This document shows positions 22,959-35,780 of a stretch of DNA of 64,000 nt, one piece after another (position 1 is the first letter of the stretch; every line of letters starts with the position of its first letter). Source of the DNA: Centrapalus pauciflorus. Lineage: Eukaryota > Streptophyta > Magnoliopsida > Asterales > Asteraceae. Both the position numbers and the translations under genes were made by a program. The stretch is taken from NCBI GenBank assembly GCA_020465985.1, contig JAANYP010002844.1, forward strand, positions 1 to 64,000, written 5' to 3'. Under the pieces are notes generated by a model. That model ran no database searches and had not been told where the DNA came from. It saw only the letters and a program-made list of their open reading frames with translations.

Positions 22959-24221
22959 ACACACACACATACATACACATATATAAATATAGACATACAC
23001 ATACACACACACACACACGCATGAAGTTTATGCATATCTAATCTAATAACTCACTAAAATATTTATGCTTACCTTCAGTATTATAATCTTTTCTGAAATA
23101 ATCAAAACCAGGATTGTACCATCAAGTTAAGTGCAGCATTGATGACATCTAGAGGACCATTTCAAGATTTGGTAATTATTTTGTTGTATGGAAGCCTGGG
23201 AGGGTTTCTATATTAATCTTAATTTTGAAAAACTGTTATATACTTATATTGATCTAGTGCAAGTGGATATCTATTTTTATTATGTACAAGTTTGTAATCT
23301 TTTAATTATTGTTTAGTTGCTTTCTAAAATATAATCATGACCAATGTTCGAGTTATATGTGTAGATATTTTATTTGTATATCTAAGGCTCCATTTGTTTT
23401 TACCACTTTTATCTTATTGGTGTGTTTTGCCTGATTCGGTCAGACAAAAGATGTAGAAATGTGTTTGTTTTACTTTTCAGTTACAGATAAAAAGTGTGAC
23501 CGCTATCTGATTCAAATAGATAATAAAAATAGCCAATGTCTGTTGTCTAGACTCTTTTATGAACCCTAACTCCTGACTTTCTTCTTCTACCTTATGCTTC
23601 TCAGTCCTTAACTCCTGCTAGCCATTGCTCCTCCACTCTGCGAGGAGATAAACCACACCTCCGTCCGGCGCCGCCAAGACCCTCGAGGCTGGGCCACACC
23701 TCTACTTCTATCTCTTGATCCCGATCTTTCGAGACCCACGAAGTCAGGACCATGCCTCTGTTGCCTGTGTCACACTATCGCCTCCTTCTGTTGCATCTGT
23801 CAAGAACTACGGGTCCACGACCACTCCTCCGCCGCGTCTCTCATCTTTCTCTGCTGCAACCTCACAACCCACAAGGCCACAACCTGTCGTGGTTATTGTT
23901 AGACCAAAAACCAGGGTCGCGATAGCTATTCTATCATCACCGTTGCTACATCCTTTCTTTCAAAGCTAAGACCGACTTACCTTTCCCATACCTTGACTAT
24001 TGTATGTGTGTTTTGTGTGTTTTGTGGTATTGATCAAACATGGTGGACATGTTCCTTGATTTGGAGTACGACATATATGTGTTTTTTTTTTCTTGTTGTT
24101 GGTGTTTTCTGGTTAATTTTGACTTTGAAGTTTTCATAGTTTCTTGGGGGGCTTTTAACACTTTGGTATATGGAAAGGAGTTAAATAGATTACACATGAT
24201 ACTGTGGCATTATTGCTTGAT
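22959..24221. other. Spacer, no gene supported
   Basis: Holds a CA/CATA microsatellite (about 22962-23018). Around 23640-23970 there is a GC-richer island with an 85-codon Pro/Ser-rich open frame that has no recognisable domain. The phrase AAGGCTCCATTTGTTTTTACC near 23384 and a similar inverted phrase near 24890 could be the ends of a non-autonomous hAT-like element; target duplications were not found. Confidence 0.3.
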
Positions 24222-24542
24222 TTACGTAAAGGGTTAATTACTAAAAATAATAACAACTTTTTGATTTTTTTATCATTTATAACAACATTATTTATTTTTT
24301 ATCACTAATAACATCAACTTTTGTATTTTAAATATGAATAACATCAACTTTTGTATTTTTGCATCCGTAATAGCATTAACTTTTGATTTTTTTTATCATT
24401 TATAGCAACAACTTTTTTAAGTTTCTATAAATGATAAATAATATAAAAGTTAATGTTATTAATGATAAAAAATAAATAATGTTTCTATAAATAATAAAAA
24501 TGCATAATTTTTTTAAATTTTAGCAATTAGCCCTTTACGTAA
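24222..24542. mobile_element. MITE-like foldback element (321 bp)
   Basis: Ends are inverted: the left arm starts TTACGTAAAGGGTTAATT and the right arm complements it as TTACGTAAAGGGCTAATT. About 25 bp of arms carry two mismatches. The interior is AT-rich with reiterated TAACATCAACTTTTGTATTT-like units and inverted counterparts that would let most of it fold back. The palindrome TTACGTAA at both ends may be part of the repeat or target site. No ORF. Confidence 0.7.
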
Positions 24543-25658
24543 TTTTCTTAAAATAGAGAATATATAATGTTCACACATTTAACTTGTTTGTAAAACAAAC
24601 GATTCTATCGTATTAGATTTTAGATTTTTGAAATACCTCTTATCAATAAGAAGTGTTATTAGATTTCAGATAATGTACCTCTGATAAAACAAACTGATAC
24701 CTAATTTTTTCTGGGATGATGATAGTTTAACGGTTTTTGTCAAAAAAAAAAAAAAAAAACTTCAACTCAATCACACAATAGCATCTGACTCGTAAAAAAC
24801 ACAGTGAAGACTGTTTTAACTATCTCTTCCGATTTCAAATAATTAAAAGATCAAACATTTAACTTCTTAAAAAAATAAACAACACCTAAATAAAATAGAT
24901 CATAGTACACTACAGTTCTTTTTCTTTACTATTTGCTATTTAAATATCTGAATAATTTTTGTCTTATTCAAAGTTGTATATTATTAAAACACTACGTATA
25001 AACATATACACAATTTGTTATTTAAATGATATGATATTGGAAAAAATCAACCATCTTTTGTTATTTTTTTGATTTAGTCTATGGACTTTCATTTTTACTA
25101 TTAAAATTTTTGCACTATTTACTGGTTGATGACATATTAAATAAGTCAAATTTATAGTTTGACATAAAACAAAAAAATATCAATAGATTTAAAGAAATAA
25201 TCTTTTTTTCTAATATTAACACTTAATATTATAATTAAAGAACCTAATAAGCAGTATCAACTTTTAATAACGTTTATATAATTGGGATCTATTACGGGCA
25301 TGCATGGGCGGATCCACCACAAATGGGTGGTGTCACATCATGCCTTAATCATGCATTTGTAATCCCAGGAATATTAAGCAATTGTCATAATCACCATAGT
25401 AAGTCAAATGTTTGCATAAGTCTAAATAAAATTTTACAATAGAGTCATGCACTACACGTGCTACAAGGTTACTAAGCTAAGTTGATATTACATCACAATA
25501 ACAATAAAAGCAGCTTCCCAGATCCCAATGCAGCACAAGGCAATACCATAAGCTGAAATAGTGAGCTAAAGTCCTCTGGGTTTGCTCAAGACATAGACCT
25601 AAGCTGAAGGTACGACTTGTTCTTTACATGTGCCTGTAAATATTTTAAGGTAGCAACT
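24543..25658. other. AT-rich spacer, possible old gypsy LTR scrap at its end
   Basis: No ORF of note. About 25320-25658 has the flavour of a gypsy LTR end in minus orientation (GGTGTCACATCATGCC; compare the TGTGACGTCC end at 33815), directly abutting the Gypsy A LTR. This is weak evidence. Nothing else seen. Confidence 0.25.
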
Positions 25659-26234
25659 TGTAACATCCGGCATTAAACCAGGTTAGCAACTATGATCTAA
25701 TCAATATATAATAGCCAATTATAATCTAATCAATGGTCATTAGCAATTAATCAAAGTGATTAACAATGTTCATAAGGAAATTCAACTCAATTAGAATCAA
25801 ATTCATCGGTGCGATGAATCGTGAAATCAATTAATCCGATTGATTTACGATATAAAGGATTAATTCAACTAAGTACATAAATAAATTATGATTAGTGACA
25901 CTAATCATACACTAATACAATTACTTAACATTAATTATGCAAGACTAAAACAATTCATTAAACAAATGCATACAAAAGTATTTATGAATTTACATAAAAA
26001 GAGAAATACAAGAATACATTTTAAATACTTTTATACAAAAAAAAATTAAAATTTTTATAAAAACCCACCAAGGGCCGGCCACTAGGCTACTACAACACCC
26101 AAATTGACTTCAATAATTTAATAGGAAGTTCCATGCTCAATCAACATCACATGGTCCATTCTTTTGCACCTCACTTAGCTAGATTTTCACTCAATCTCTC
26201 ATTTCCTTCATCATTTCATCTTGCTTTCTTCTCC

Positions 26235-26243
26235 TATAAATAG
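26235..26243 (+). promoter_or_regulatory. TATA box in Gypsy A LTR
   Basis: TATAAATAG in a CTCC-rich context, 577 bp into the LTR: the best candidate core promoter for the element transcript. Confidence 0.6.
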
Positions 26244-27098
26244 AGGATCAATCCTCCTTTATTATTCACACATTTTCAAGAAAAATATCACTCCCTTTCT
26301 CTCCTCTCTTGATCCGGCCACACACCCACACATTGCACACAACATCTCCTTTCGAGTGTTCTTCATTTTTGGAAGTATTCTTGGTGCAATCTTCAAAGGA
26401 TTTCAACTTGTTCCCAATTTCATACTCTAAATACATCAAAGTAAGTAAATAATAACTTACTACGTCTTATATTATGTTTATATAAGTCTTGCATAATATA
26501 TATAATCACCAACAACAACAAGTTTCACAAAAACTCAAGTTTATAAGTCACAAGTTTTTGTTTTTAAGTCGTTTTCTTCAAATGTGTTTATAAATATATA
26601 AACACATCATGAAAGTGTAAATATTATGAAAAACAAGTGATATATATATGTTTTATAACTTTTATATAAGTAGTCTTTGAATAAACAACAAGAATCACTA
26701 GTTATTTCAAGTTTATGAACTATGAAATTTCGGCAGAAAAGTTGCATCGACTTTGAAAAATCATAACTAATTCATAACTTAACAAAATGATTTGATTCTT
26801 GTCTCAAAAGTTAGATCTATGTCTTAAATAAAAATTTGAAAGTTTTCATAATTTATTATGGGGTTAAGAACCTACAGATATTATTTGGGAACCCGAAAGT
26901 TTGATTGCTCAAAAATGGCCAACATATGGTTTTCAACAAGCTTTTTCCCTAAATTAAACAACTCGAAAAATGGCCGCTCTTGACTTTAAAAATTATTTGT
27001 ATATAGTAGTTTAGTGTCCAAGAAAACCAAAGCCTAAATCGTTTTGGAGCTTGGTCAAAGACAGCCTCAAAGTAGGCCGAAAAACCTTCGAAAAGATG

Positions 27099-27103
<5 letters not shown>

Positions 27104-27153
<50 letters not shown>
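27104..27153. repeat. (TA)n microsatellite
   Basis: About 25 TA units followed by imperfect TA to about 27170, inside the Gypsy A 5' LTR. Confidence 0.95.
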
Positions 27154-27160
<7 letters not shown>

Positions 27161-28109
27161 AATATATATAAACTTGACGTTTTAAGTGGTTTTATTTATA
27201 AACTTGTAATGTTGGCTGATTTGAGGCATAAAAACCTATATATATACGTATTATCATATATGAGAGTTATTAAGTCCCTATTATCATTTAGGACTGGATT
27301 AAACACATCCGGTGCATCACTCATCAAAGAACGTAAACTTGCATTTTACGCACACATTTTGTCATAACACTCTCGGTGAGTCCTCATAGCCCCTATTTTC
27401 ATACTGTCATGTTTTGGGGTTGAAATACATGATACGTTTTCATATGGACACGGAAACAACTTCCTTTCTATTATGTATTACACATGTGGTTCCATCAGCC
27501 CTCAAATCATGAATCGTTAATTGCATTTATTTGTAAGCGCGAATATGTCATGGATACATCAGATCTATCGGGAGTCATGTCCCCCATTCGGGTTAGTCTT
27601 AATCGGCTAACGGCGGAATGCATATATATTCAACACACAGTATTACGTATGGGAATACTGCACAGGGCAAACTCATTTAATTAAGCTTCGATTGCATGAT
27701 GGTTTATATGTAATACATAACATGGAATTTATGATTTTATAAATCCAAACTCAACTGTTGTTGTCCATACAAGTCAGAATTACGTATAAACCTATGAGCT
27801 CACCAACAATTTTGTTGACGTATTTTAGCGTGTATTTTCAGGAAATTAAGGCAAGTGCACCGCAACGGAAATATTTTCAAGCTTCCGTGCTTTTGGAGTC
27901 GCATGCATTTTCAAATCAACGGAGATTTATTTGCATTATTTTGATTAATTTAATTATGTATTTAAATCTCTCTGTATCTTGCGAACTACATACACCTTAT
28001 GTTGATTATGTAAAACATTTCTTTATTTCAAAGTTATATCAACGTATTTTTGAAATGCTTCCGCGATGTCACGCTTCGTTGCCAATCGGGGCAACGCGAT
28101 GTGACAGAT

Positions 28110-28122
28110 TGGTATCAGAGCC
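28110..28122 (+). promoter_or_regulatory. Gypsy A primer binding site (initiator tRNA-Met)
   Basis: TGGTATCAGAGCC, exact, three bases after the LTR end. Confidence 0.93.
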
Positions 28123-28318
28123 ATAGTTATAGTGAACTAGGTTGCATTAGTACCCTAGACTATAATTGCACATAAGTTTTACTAAAAAAAATTTTAAAAA
28201 TCTTGTAAGTAACTAAAAGACTATAAATGGACCTTGATGGCAGAAAATATGTCAAACCAAGTTGTAATCATCTTGTTTGGCTCTGAAGATAAGTATGCCC
28301 CTTTAAGCCCGTAGGTCA

Positions 28319-29022
28319 CAGAGGTGTTCGTAGAAGAGGACCCATCAGAAGAGGAAGACCCCTCTGAAGAAGAAGACCCAATGGAGGAATCCGAGGAAGA
28401 ACCCATGGAGGAAGACAAATCTGGAGACGATCCACCACCCCCGGTGGTCCCCTCTTACATCCCGTAACCGGAGGTTCCATCATTTACACCATACCGCCCC
28501 CACCCCAATGGCCCAAAGATGCTCTATACACCCCGCAAAAGAGTCTTCATGCCAAGACAGGAGTCTATCCCCGTGCCAGCACCACAACCAAGTTCACCAC
28601 CAAGACGACGGGCAAACGCCCGAAGATGGGGCTGGATGCCCGAGACCCTCTAAGAATGGAGGCAGGAGGAGGGAGTCCCCTCCCACTTTGAGTTCGAAGG
28701 ACCATCCTCCGCGCCTACCCCACCACTCACCCAAGAACCCACCGAACAAACCATACCACTCTTGGTAGCACGGTCTTCAAAGCACGATCTCCAACTTCGA
28801 TTGCTTAACCAAGAAATCGGAGAAATGACCGCTCGTTTAGAGCGGGAGGAGTTATAAAACTCCAACCTATACTGGGCCAACCAGCATGCCTTCGCCATCC
28901 AGCAGGACGGACTAGATGAGCTTCGGCAACTATTAGCCGAGAGCGAGGCCCGTAATGAGGAGCTGACACAGCGCCTCAATGCTTTGGAAAAGGGAGAGAC
29001 CCCCGATCACTCCCGTACCTAG
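28319..29022 (+). pseudogene. Extra ORF upstream of Gypsy A gag, acidic plus coiled coil, disrupted
   Basis: In the 28381 frame the translation is strongly acidic at first (repeats of EEEDPSEEEDP type), then Pro/Arg-rich, then a heptad-like helix (LRQLLAESEARNEELTQRL) ending at TAG 29020-29022. Three in-frame stops interrupt it. Base composition and the clear protein character argue that it was once coding. I do not recognise the family; it may be a leader protein peculiar to this gypsy group. Confidence 0.5.
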
Positions 29023-29254
29023 TTCCCCCTCCTATATCTTTGTAATGTTAGGAAATTATAATGTAATAGTGTAGAACTAAAAATTTTCAGGTAATAACCC
29101 GCCCCAATGTAAGAAAATTATGAATGATTAATGGAAATTGCAAGTTATTTATGAATCTGTGTTTGATGATTATAGAACTGCGCCCTAAGAAAAAAATTTA
29201 AATCTTTAAGACTCAACTTCTTACATTATGCTCTTTTCTTTAAACTTTAAGATA

Positions 29255-32200
29255 ATGCTGCCAAAGAGAGCTATGAACACCGCTGATATCGAACAACTGG
29301 TCGCACAATGACTGGCAGCAGCTATAGCCACCTATGAAACCAACAGCAACAGCACCGCAAACGGCGACGGAGGTGCTAGTCACACCACGGGAGGATCTGA
29401 TTCAACCCAAAAGGGGTCTGGAATCAAAGGATCTTTAAGTTGTAAGCCTCGATACTTCAACGGAACAGAAGGTGATGTCGGGCTAGTTCATTGGTTCGAG
29501 AAACTGGAGTCTGTGTTTCGCGTCAGTGGTTGCATCGAGGATGACAAGGTCAAGTTCGCCACCCACACTCTTCAAGATGGCGCATTGACATGGTGGAATT
29601 CTTATGCTCAATCAGTGGTAAATCGATACAGCTTACCAACTCGCTTGGACGAAGTTGAAGCAGATGATGACAGATGAGTACTGTCCTAGGAACGAACTAC
29701 CAAAGATGGAGTCAGAGTTCTGGAATCTGGCTATGAAAGGAACGGATGTAGCAGGATACACCAACCGTTTTCATGAGTTGAGTCTCTTGTGCCCACAGAT
29801 GGTCACTCGGGAATACAAGAAAATTGAACGCTACATTTCGGGACTTGCCCCCCCAAATCCAAGGAAAGGTTACCGCATCCAACCCAACTACTATCCAGAG
29901 CGCCATTCGAATGGCGAATAATTTGATGGACCAAGTGGCCCGAAGGAACGAGGCCAAAACTGGGGAGAACAAGAGGAAGTGGGAAGATAGATCAGGGAAA
30001 GGTTCGGGTTCACAGACCAAAAAGCCCGAAACCATCAAAGCCTTTATTACCGGAACTGAGTCTAACTGGCACTAAACCCTGGTGTAACCAATGCACCTAC
30101 AATCATGTAGGTCCCTGCCCAACCCCTTGCGGGAAGTGTAAGAAGCTTGGTCAGCTGACCCAAGACTGTAGGTTCAACGCCAACGGAGGCAGCAGCGGAA
30201 CACAAAGGAGCTGCTTCGAATGTGGGAACACTGGGCATTTCAAGAAGGATTGCCCCAAGAAAAGGAACAATTGTAGAGCTCAAGGAAGACCCTTTGTATT
30301 GGGAGCAGGCGACGCTCGTCAGGATCCCAACGTAGTGACGGGTACATTTCTTCTTAATGATATGCATGCTTATGTGCTATTTGATATTGGGGCTGATAGA
30401 AGTTTTATATCTGCTAAGTTTAGTGAAAAACTGAATGCCACTCTTTCCCCATTAGTAAATGCTTAAAGCAAATAGCATAGTTAAGGAGTGCACACTAAAA
30501 TTGGCAGATCATTCCTTGTAGATCAATTATTTAAGATAAACTTGATGCCTATGGAACTCGGAAGCTTCGATGTAGTTATTGGTATGGATTGGTTGTCTAA
30601 CAACCATGCCGAAATCTTATGTGGTAAGAAAGTTGTAAGAATACCACTTAAGAAAAAGAAAGTCCTCACAGTCCAAGGAGAAAGAAAGAATCGCCAGTTG
30701 AACGTCATCTCTGGTCTAAGAACACTGAAATTCCTTCGAAGAGGTTGTCAAGCAGTGTTGGTTCAGCTAGTGGAAAAGGAGTCGAAGGAGAAGCAACTCG
30801 AAGAGATTCCAATAGTTCGTGACTACCCAATAGTCTTTCCTGAAGACTTGCCTGGACTTCCACCAATTAGCCAACTAGAATTTCAGATTGACTTGGTGCC
30901 TGGAGCTGCACCTGTCGCCGCATGAGCACCCTACCGATTGGCACCGTCAGAGATGCAAGAATTATCCAATTAGTTGCAAGAACTGTTGGAGAAAGGATTC
31001 ATCCGACCAAGTTCCTCACCTTGGAGAGCTCCGGTCTTGTTTGTCAAGAAGAAGGACGGATCCTTTAGGATGTGCATCGATTATCAAGAGCTGAACAAGT
31101 TAACGATCAAAAACCGGTACCCTCTCCCCAGAATCAACGACTTATTCGATCAACTCCAAGGATCTAGTTTTTACTCTAAGATTGATCTGCGATCCGGTTC
31201 TCATCAAGTGAAGGTTCGGGAAGAAGATATACCCAAGACAGCGTTTAGAACTCGTTATGGACATTACGAATTTCAGGTGATGCCATTCGGTTTGACCAAC
31301 GCACCAGCTGTATTCATGGACCTTATGAATCGAGTGTGTAAACGGTATTTGGAAAATTTTGTAATAGTGTTCATAGACGATATCCTTATCTATTCCATAA
31401 ATAAGGAGAAGCATGAGCAGCATCTAAAATTGATTTTGGAGCTTCTAGAGAAAGAACAATTGTACGCCAAATTCTTTAAGTGTGAATTTTTGCTACGAGA
31501 AGTCAAATTCCTAGGACATGTGATCAATAGCCAAGGAATTCAGGTAAACCCATAAAAAATAAAGGCCATTAAGAACTGGGCAACTCCTAGGACCCCCACT
31601 GAAATCCGTCAGTTCTTAGGTCTTGCCGGTTATTATAGGCGATTCATAGAAAACTTCTCGAAGATAGCTGGTTCTTTAACGAAATTGACTCGAAAGGACA
31701 TAAAGTACAACTGGGGTGAAGATCAGGAAACGGCATTCCGACTGTTGAAGCAAAGATTGTGTAGTGCACCAATTCTGTCCCTACCGGAAAGAACACAGGA
31801 TTTTGTTGTTTACTGCGATGCCTCACACAATGGATTGGGTTGTGTGTTAATGCAAAGAGACAAGGTTATCGCTTATGCATCGCGACAACTTAAGGTTCAT
31901 GAGGTGAACTACACGACTCACGATTTGGAGCTTGGAGCTGTGGTGTTTTCTCTCAAGATATGGAGGCACTACCTGTACGGTACGAAGTGCACGGTGTTTA
32001 CACATCACAAGAGCCTTCAGCATATTCTAAACCAGGAAGAATTAAACATGAGGCAGCAACGCTGGGTTGAGCTGCTTAGCGATTGTGACTGTGACATCCG
32101 TTATCATCCGGGTAAGGCAAATGTAGTAGCTGATGCTTTAAGTCGAAAGGAACGGGTTAAAACCTTAAGGGTACGAGCTTTGGTCATGACTATACAATCA

Positions 32201-33677
32201 AACCTAAACTCTCAAGTCTGCAAGGCACAAGAGGAAGCAGTCAAGGAGGGAAATCTGCTGGATGAGGCCTTGAGAGGAATGAATAAGCAGTTTGAAATCA
32301 AGTCAGATAGATGTCGGTACTTCATGGGCAGAATTTGGCTACCAAAATTCGACGGATTGAGGAAGCTGGTCATGGATGAAGGGCATAAAACAAGATATGT
32401 TATTCACCCAGGGTCAGATAAGATGTATCATGACTTGAAGGGAATGTACTGGTGGCCAAACATGAAGGTTGACATTGCTACATATGTCAGCAAGTGCTTA
32501 ACATGTTTGAAAGTTATGGCTGAGCACCAGAAACCATCAGGATTGTTGATTCAACCAGAAATACCCAAGTGGAAGTGGGAGAATATCACGATGGACTTCA
32601 TCACTAAGTTGCCAAAGACTTCTGGAGGTTATGACACCATTTGGGTAATTGTGGATCGACTTACAAAGACTGCACACTTCTTGCCAATCAAGGAGACTGA
32701 TAAGATGGATAAGTTAACACGAATCTATCTTAAAGAAGTCGTCTCAAGGCATAGAGTACATGTATCAATTATAAGATAGGGACAGCCGGTTCACATCAAG
32801 ATTTTGACAATCATTGCAAGAGGCGTTGAGTACACGCCTAGACATGAGCACCGCCTATCACCCGCAGACGGATGGTCAGAGTGAAAGGACCATTCAGACC
32901 TTGGAAGACATGCTAAGGGCATGTGTTATCGACTTTGGCAAAGGTTGGGACAGGCACCTGCCATTAGTTGAGTTTTCCTATAACAACAGCTATCACTAGA
33001 GTATTAAGACTGCTCCATTCGAGGCACTTTATGGGCGAAAGTGTCGGTCACCACTTTGTTGGGCTGAGGTAGGAGATAACAAGATCACTGGACCCGAGAT
33101 CATCCAGGAGACTACAGAAAAGATAGTCCAGATTCGGAACCAATTAAAGATCGCATGGGATCGACATAAAAGCTATGCAGATGTTCGATGGAAGGATTTG
33201 GAATTTCAAGAGTGAGATCAAGTAATGTTGAAAGTCTCGCCATGGAAAGGCGTAATCCGTTTTGGGAAACGAGGAAAACTCAATCCTCGTTATATCGGAC
33301 CATTCAAGATCACCAAAAGAATTGGTCTGGTAGCCTACCGACTCGATCTGCCCCCAGAGCTTAGTAATGTTCATAATACCTTCCACGTATCCAACCTTAA
33401 GAAGTGCCTGGCTCATGAAACACTCGTTATACCCATGGACGAGCTGGAGCTAGATGATAAGTTGAACTTCATTGAACAACCCGTGGAAATAATGGACCGA
33501 GAAGTCAAGAAACTAAAGCACAGCCAGATCCCGATAATAAAAGTCAGATGGAACTCTAAGCGAGGTCCTGAGTTTACATGGGAACGCGAAGATCAGTTCC
33601 GGGAAAAATACCTCATCTGTTCTCAAATAGTCAAGCAATGGAGAACACGAGCTAATTTCGGGACGAAATTCCCTTAA
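29255..33677 (+). pseudogene. gag-pol: Gypsy A gag-pol, heavily disrupted
   Basis: gag (from ATG 29255) has the retrotransposon gag core (HWFEKLESVF, WWNSY) and two zinc knuckles, the clearer being CFECGNTGHFKKDC near 30220. Protease near 30385 reads VLFDIGADRSF, where the catalytic DSG is DIG. RT spans about 30970-31550 (MPFGLTNAP, FIDDILIYS), RNase H 31690-32150 (YCDASHNGLG, DLELGAVVF), integrase zinc region near 32390-32510, core with MDFITKLP, DSRFTS and NGW-side motifs to about 33000, and a chromodomain-like end at 33540-33600. Stops and at least three frameshifts occur, including one near 32779 within integrase. Non-functional. Confidence 0.88.
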
Positions 33678-33688
33678 CAGGGGGAGAC
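33672..33688 (+). promoter_or_regulatory. Gypsy A polypurine tract
   Basis: CTTAACAGGGGGAGAC directly before the TGTAACATCC start of the 3' LTR. Confidence 0.8.
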
Positions 33689-33814
33689 TGTAACATCCGA
33701 CATTAAACCAGGTTAGCAACTATGACCTAATCAGTATTTAATAGCCAGTTATAACCTAATCAATGGTCATTAGCAATTAATCAAAATGATTAACAATGTT
33801 CATAAGGAAATTCA
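33689..33814 (+). repeat. Gypsy A 3' LTR fragment
   Basis: Aligns with 25659-25784 and stops abruptly at ...GGAAATTCA, where the Gypsy B LTR (TGTGACGTCC) begins. Confidence 0.88.
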
Positions 33815-34735
33815 TGTGACGTCCTCATATTTTGGTAGTATAAATGTAATCACCAGGATCAACACACAACCCAATGAATATCATGATAATTACAATTGTA
33901 CTTAAATCAGATTTAAGGAGTTCCACACTAAAGCAATAAAAGTATATGACTACAATGATTAAGTCTAACTATTACAACATCACAAATTATTTAGTATCAA
34001 ATCCCAGCCCCAAAGCTATATTGTCCATGTACCAAAGTAGCTTCTAGGACACCGAGATGTGAATTGAATTGCCTAAGAAGAAGGTCCATCTACACCTTTG
34101 CCTTTGCCTGAAAACATTGCGAGTCAACAATAAGCTAATTCGCTTAGTGAGATAACAGGATTATACATTCAACAAATGTTTCTTTACAAGCATAATGTGA
34201 CTACGGGCAGTGTAAGCCCCAATGTATGTGGAAACCATGCAGTGCAAGCATGGGGTTGGCAGTTCAAATGTTGATCGGGGATGTGCCGAACCTGACCAGG
34301 ATAACGAGTGGGATGATCAGTCCCCGACAGTGGCCTGCTGTTAGCCCCAGTCCAGGTCACATCAGATCGTGAATTAATGATCATGCAGTGCAAGCATGAT
34401 GTAAATAGATGCACTTTCAAATGAACGCTGGCTACATGTGTGTTACATGTCAAGTACGAGTGTGCATCATAACAACAAATCATTCTTGAGTGCCAATTGA
34501 TGTATATGAACAATGTGAACATGACATTAAATATGTAATATGTGAATGCAAAGACAATAAATGTTAGAATGATAATTTATTACTCACAGTGGTTGGTACA
34601 GTGTGATTTGTCTCTGAATCAATGTGTATTTTGATAACACCAAAATGTTCTGTAAAGTCAGTGTAATAGTGAAGTTATGTCAATAATTGTTTAAAGCTTA
34701 TATTCTAAAAATTAAATGAAACGGTATTGAATTTG

Positions 34736-34960
34736 GACCTCATCCGAATCCGGATGGTCCGAAATCTGGATGGTCCGAATTGAGCTTTGGTCCGAAATGG
34801 GGTAGGTCCGAAATACGTTGGGGTCCAAATTAAGTGTTGTTCCGAATTGGGACATTGATCCGAAATGAGGTGGTCCGAAGTCACTGTTGGTCCGAATTGG
34901 GGTACGGGTCCGAACTCGGATGGATCCGGACCGAGTTCATCAGGTCCGAGTTCATACTTA
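34736..34960. repeat. TCCGAA-motif array in Gypsy B LTR
   Basis: About a dozen TCCGAA-type units (GGTCCGAATTGGGG, ATCCGGATGGTCCGAA and variants) in 225 bp. The same core makes the larger arrays in Sire2 (41337-41930 and 50208-50712), although the two elements are from different superfamilies. Confidence 0.75.
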
Positions 34961-35445
34961 GTAAATTTCCAGATTTTCCAGATTTATACTTTTTGACTAT
35001 TTTTGCATGTTTCAGTATCTAAAGTTGTAAATATGAACTTAAATACACTATTTCAACTTATAACATAACACTATGTACCAAAAGATTCCGTTTTTGTGTC
35101 CATTTTTATCAAGTCTCGATGAACACACACACTAAAACACACACTTAATTCAAAATCATACTTAGACTTCGAATCTGAATCTGAAAGTTGGTACATTGCA
35201 TCATTACTCCTCGATTTTAACATTGTAACTGAAATTTCCAACATGCATTAACATTTGCAACATAAATCTTATGATTCAGTTTTTATAAAAACCAACCCCA
35301 AAACATCAAAATTCGTTATATAGAATGATCTTTACCTCAAATCGATGATTGTTGTAATTATAGTTCCTTAATTTCGACTTGCTTCCAGATTCTGAACACT
35401 TGAATCCAACAATTTCTTGTGTTCTTGGATTAAATCCGAGAGTTA

Positions 35446-35488
35446 GAGAGAGAGAGGGAGTGAGTGAGTGAGTGAGTGAGAGACGGTT

Positions 35489-35528
<40 letters not shown>

Positions 35529-35535
35529 AGAAAGA
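35446..35535. repeat. (GA)n / (GTGA)n microsatellite
   Basis: Runs of GA flank a GTGA block and a short non-repetitive spacer. On the Gypsy B strand this is a CT-rich leader-like tract within the LTR. Confidence 0.93.
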
Positions 35536-35780
35536 GAGTGAGTTTTTGAAATAATGAAAGAATTCCCTTCTTTTATTTTCTATTTTGACCCAATTGCACA
35601 TTATACCCCTCAACTTCGTATTTTCTTATTTAAACCGATATTATGATCAAAATTTGCTTAAATTATTATAATATTCCATTAATACAATAACTGAGTCCTT
35701 AAAAATCATAAATTACATGTACTTAAAATTTAGGGATGTTACAGTATGGGCTCCACCATGCCTATACTTCGTCCGCGAAG

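Larger units (their letters stand above)
25659..28106 (+). repeat. Gypsy A 5' LTR (2,448 bp)
   Basis: Starts TGTAACATCCGG and ends GATGTGACA, three bases before the primer site. The first 126 bp match 33689-33814. It includes a TATA box at 26235 and a TA microsatellite at 27104-27153. Small ORFs inside are not supported as genes. Confidence 0.88.
25659..33814 (+). mobile_element. Gypsy A, chromovirus-type Ty3/gypsy element, 3' LTR truncated
   Basis: 5' LTR 25659-28106, Met primer site, an extra upstream ORF, gag-pol 29255-33677, polypurine tract, and the first 126 bp of the 3' LTR, where Gypsy B is inserted. RT-RNase H precedes integrase (Ty3 order), and the integrase ends in a chromodomain-like VRWNSKRGPEFTWERE block, as in Tekay/Del-type chromoviruses. 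About seven substitutions in the 126 bp of paired LTR (about 5-6%) make it the oldest datable element here. Confidence 0.88.
33815..35743 (-). repeat. Gypsy B 3' LTR (1,929 bp)
   Basis: On the minus strand it starts TGTAACATCCC and ends GGACGTCACA, both canonical. It contains a GA/CT microsatellite at 35446-35535 and an array of TCCGAA/TTCGGA motifs at 34736-34960. The left boundary is fixed by the break in the Gypsy A LTR, the right one by the downstream pol. Confidence 0.8.

Noticed and set aside
23715..23969. 85-codon ORF in a GC-richer island
   Set aside because: No domain, low-complexity Pro/Ser/Thr, no neighbours or splice structure that support a gene.
28110..28122. tRNA-like match
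   Set aside because: It is a primer binding site complementary to tRNA, not a tRNA gene; the same holds for 7107, 9567, 40905 and 56776.
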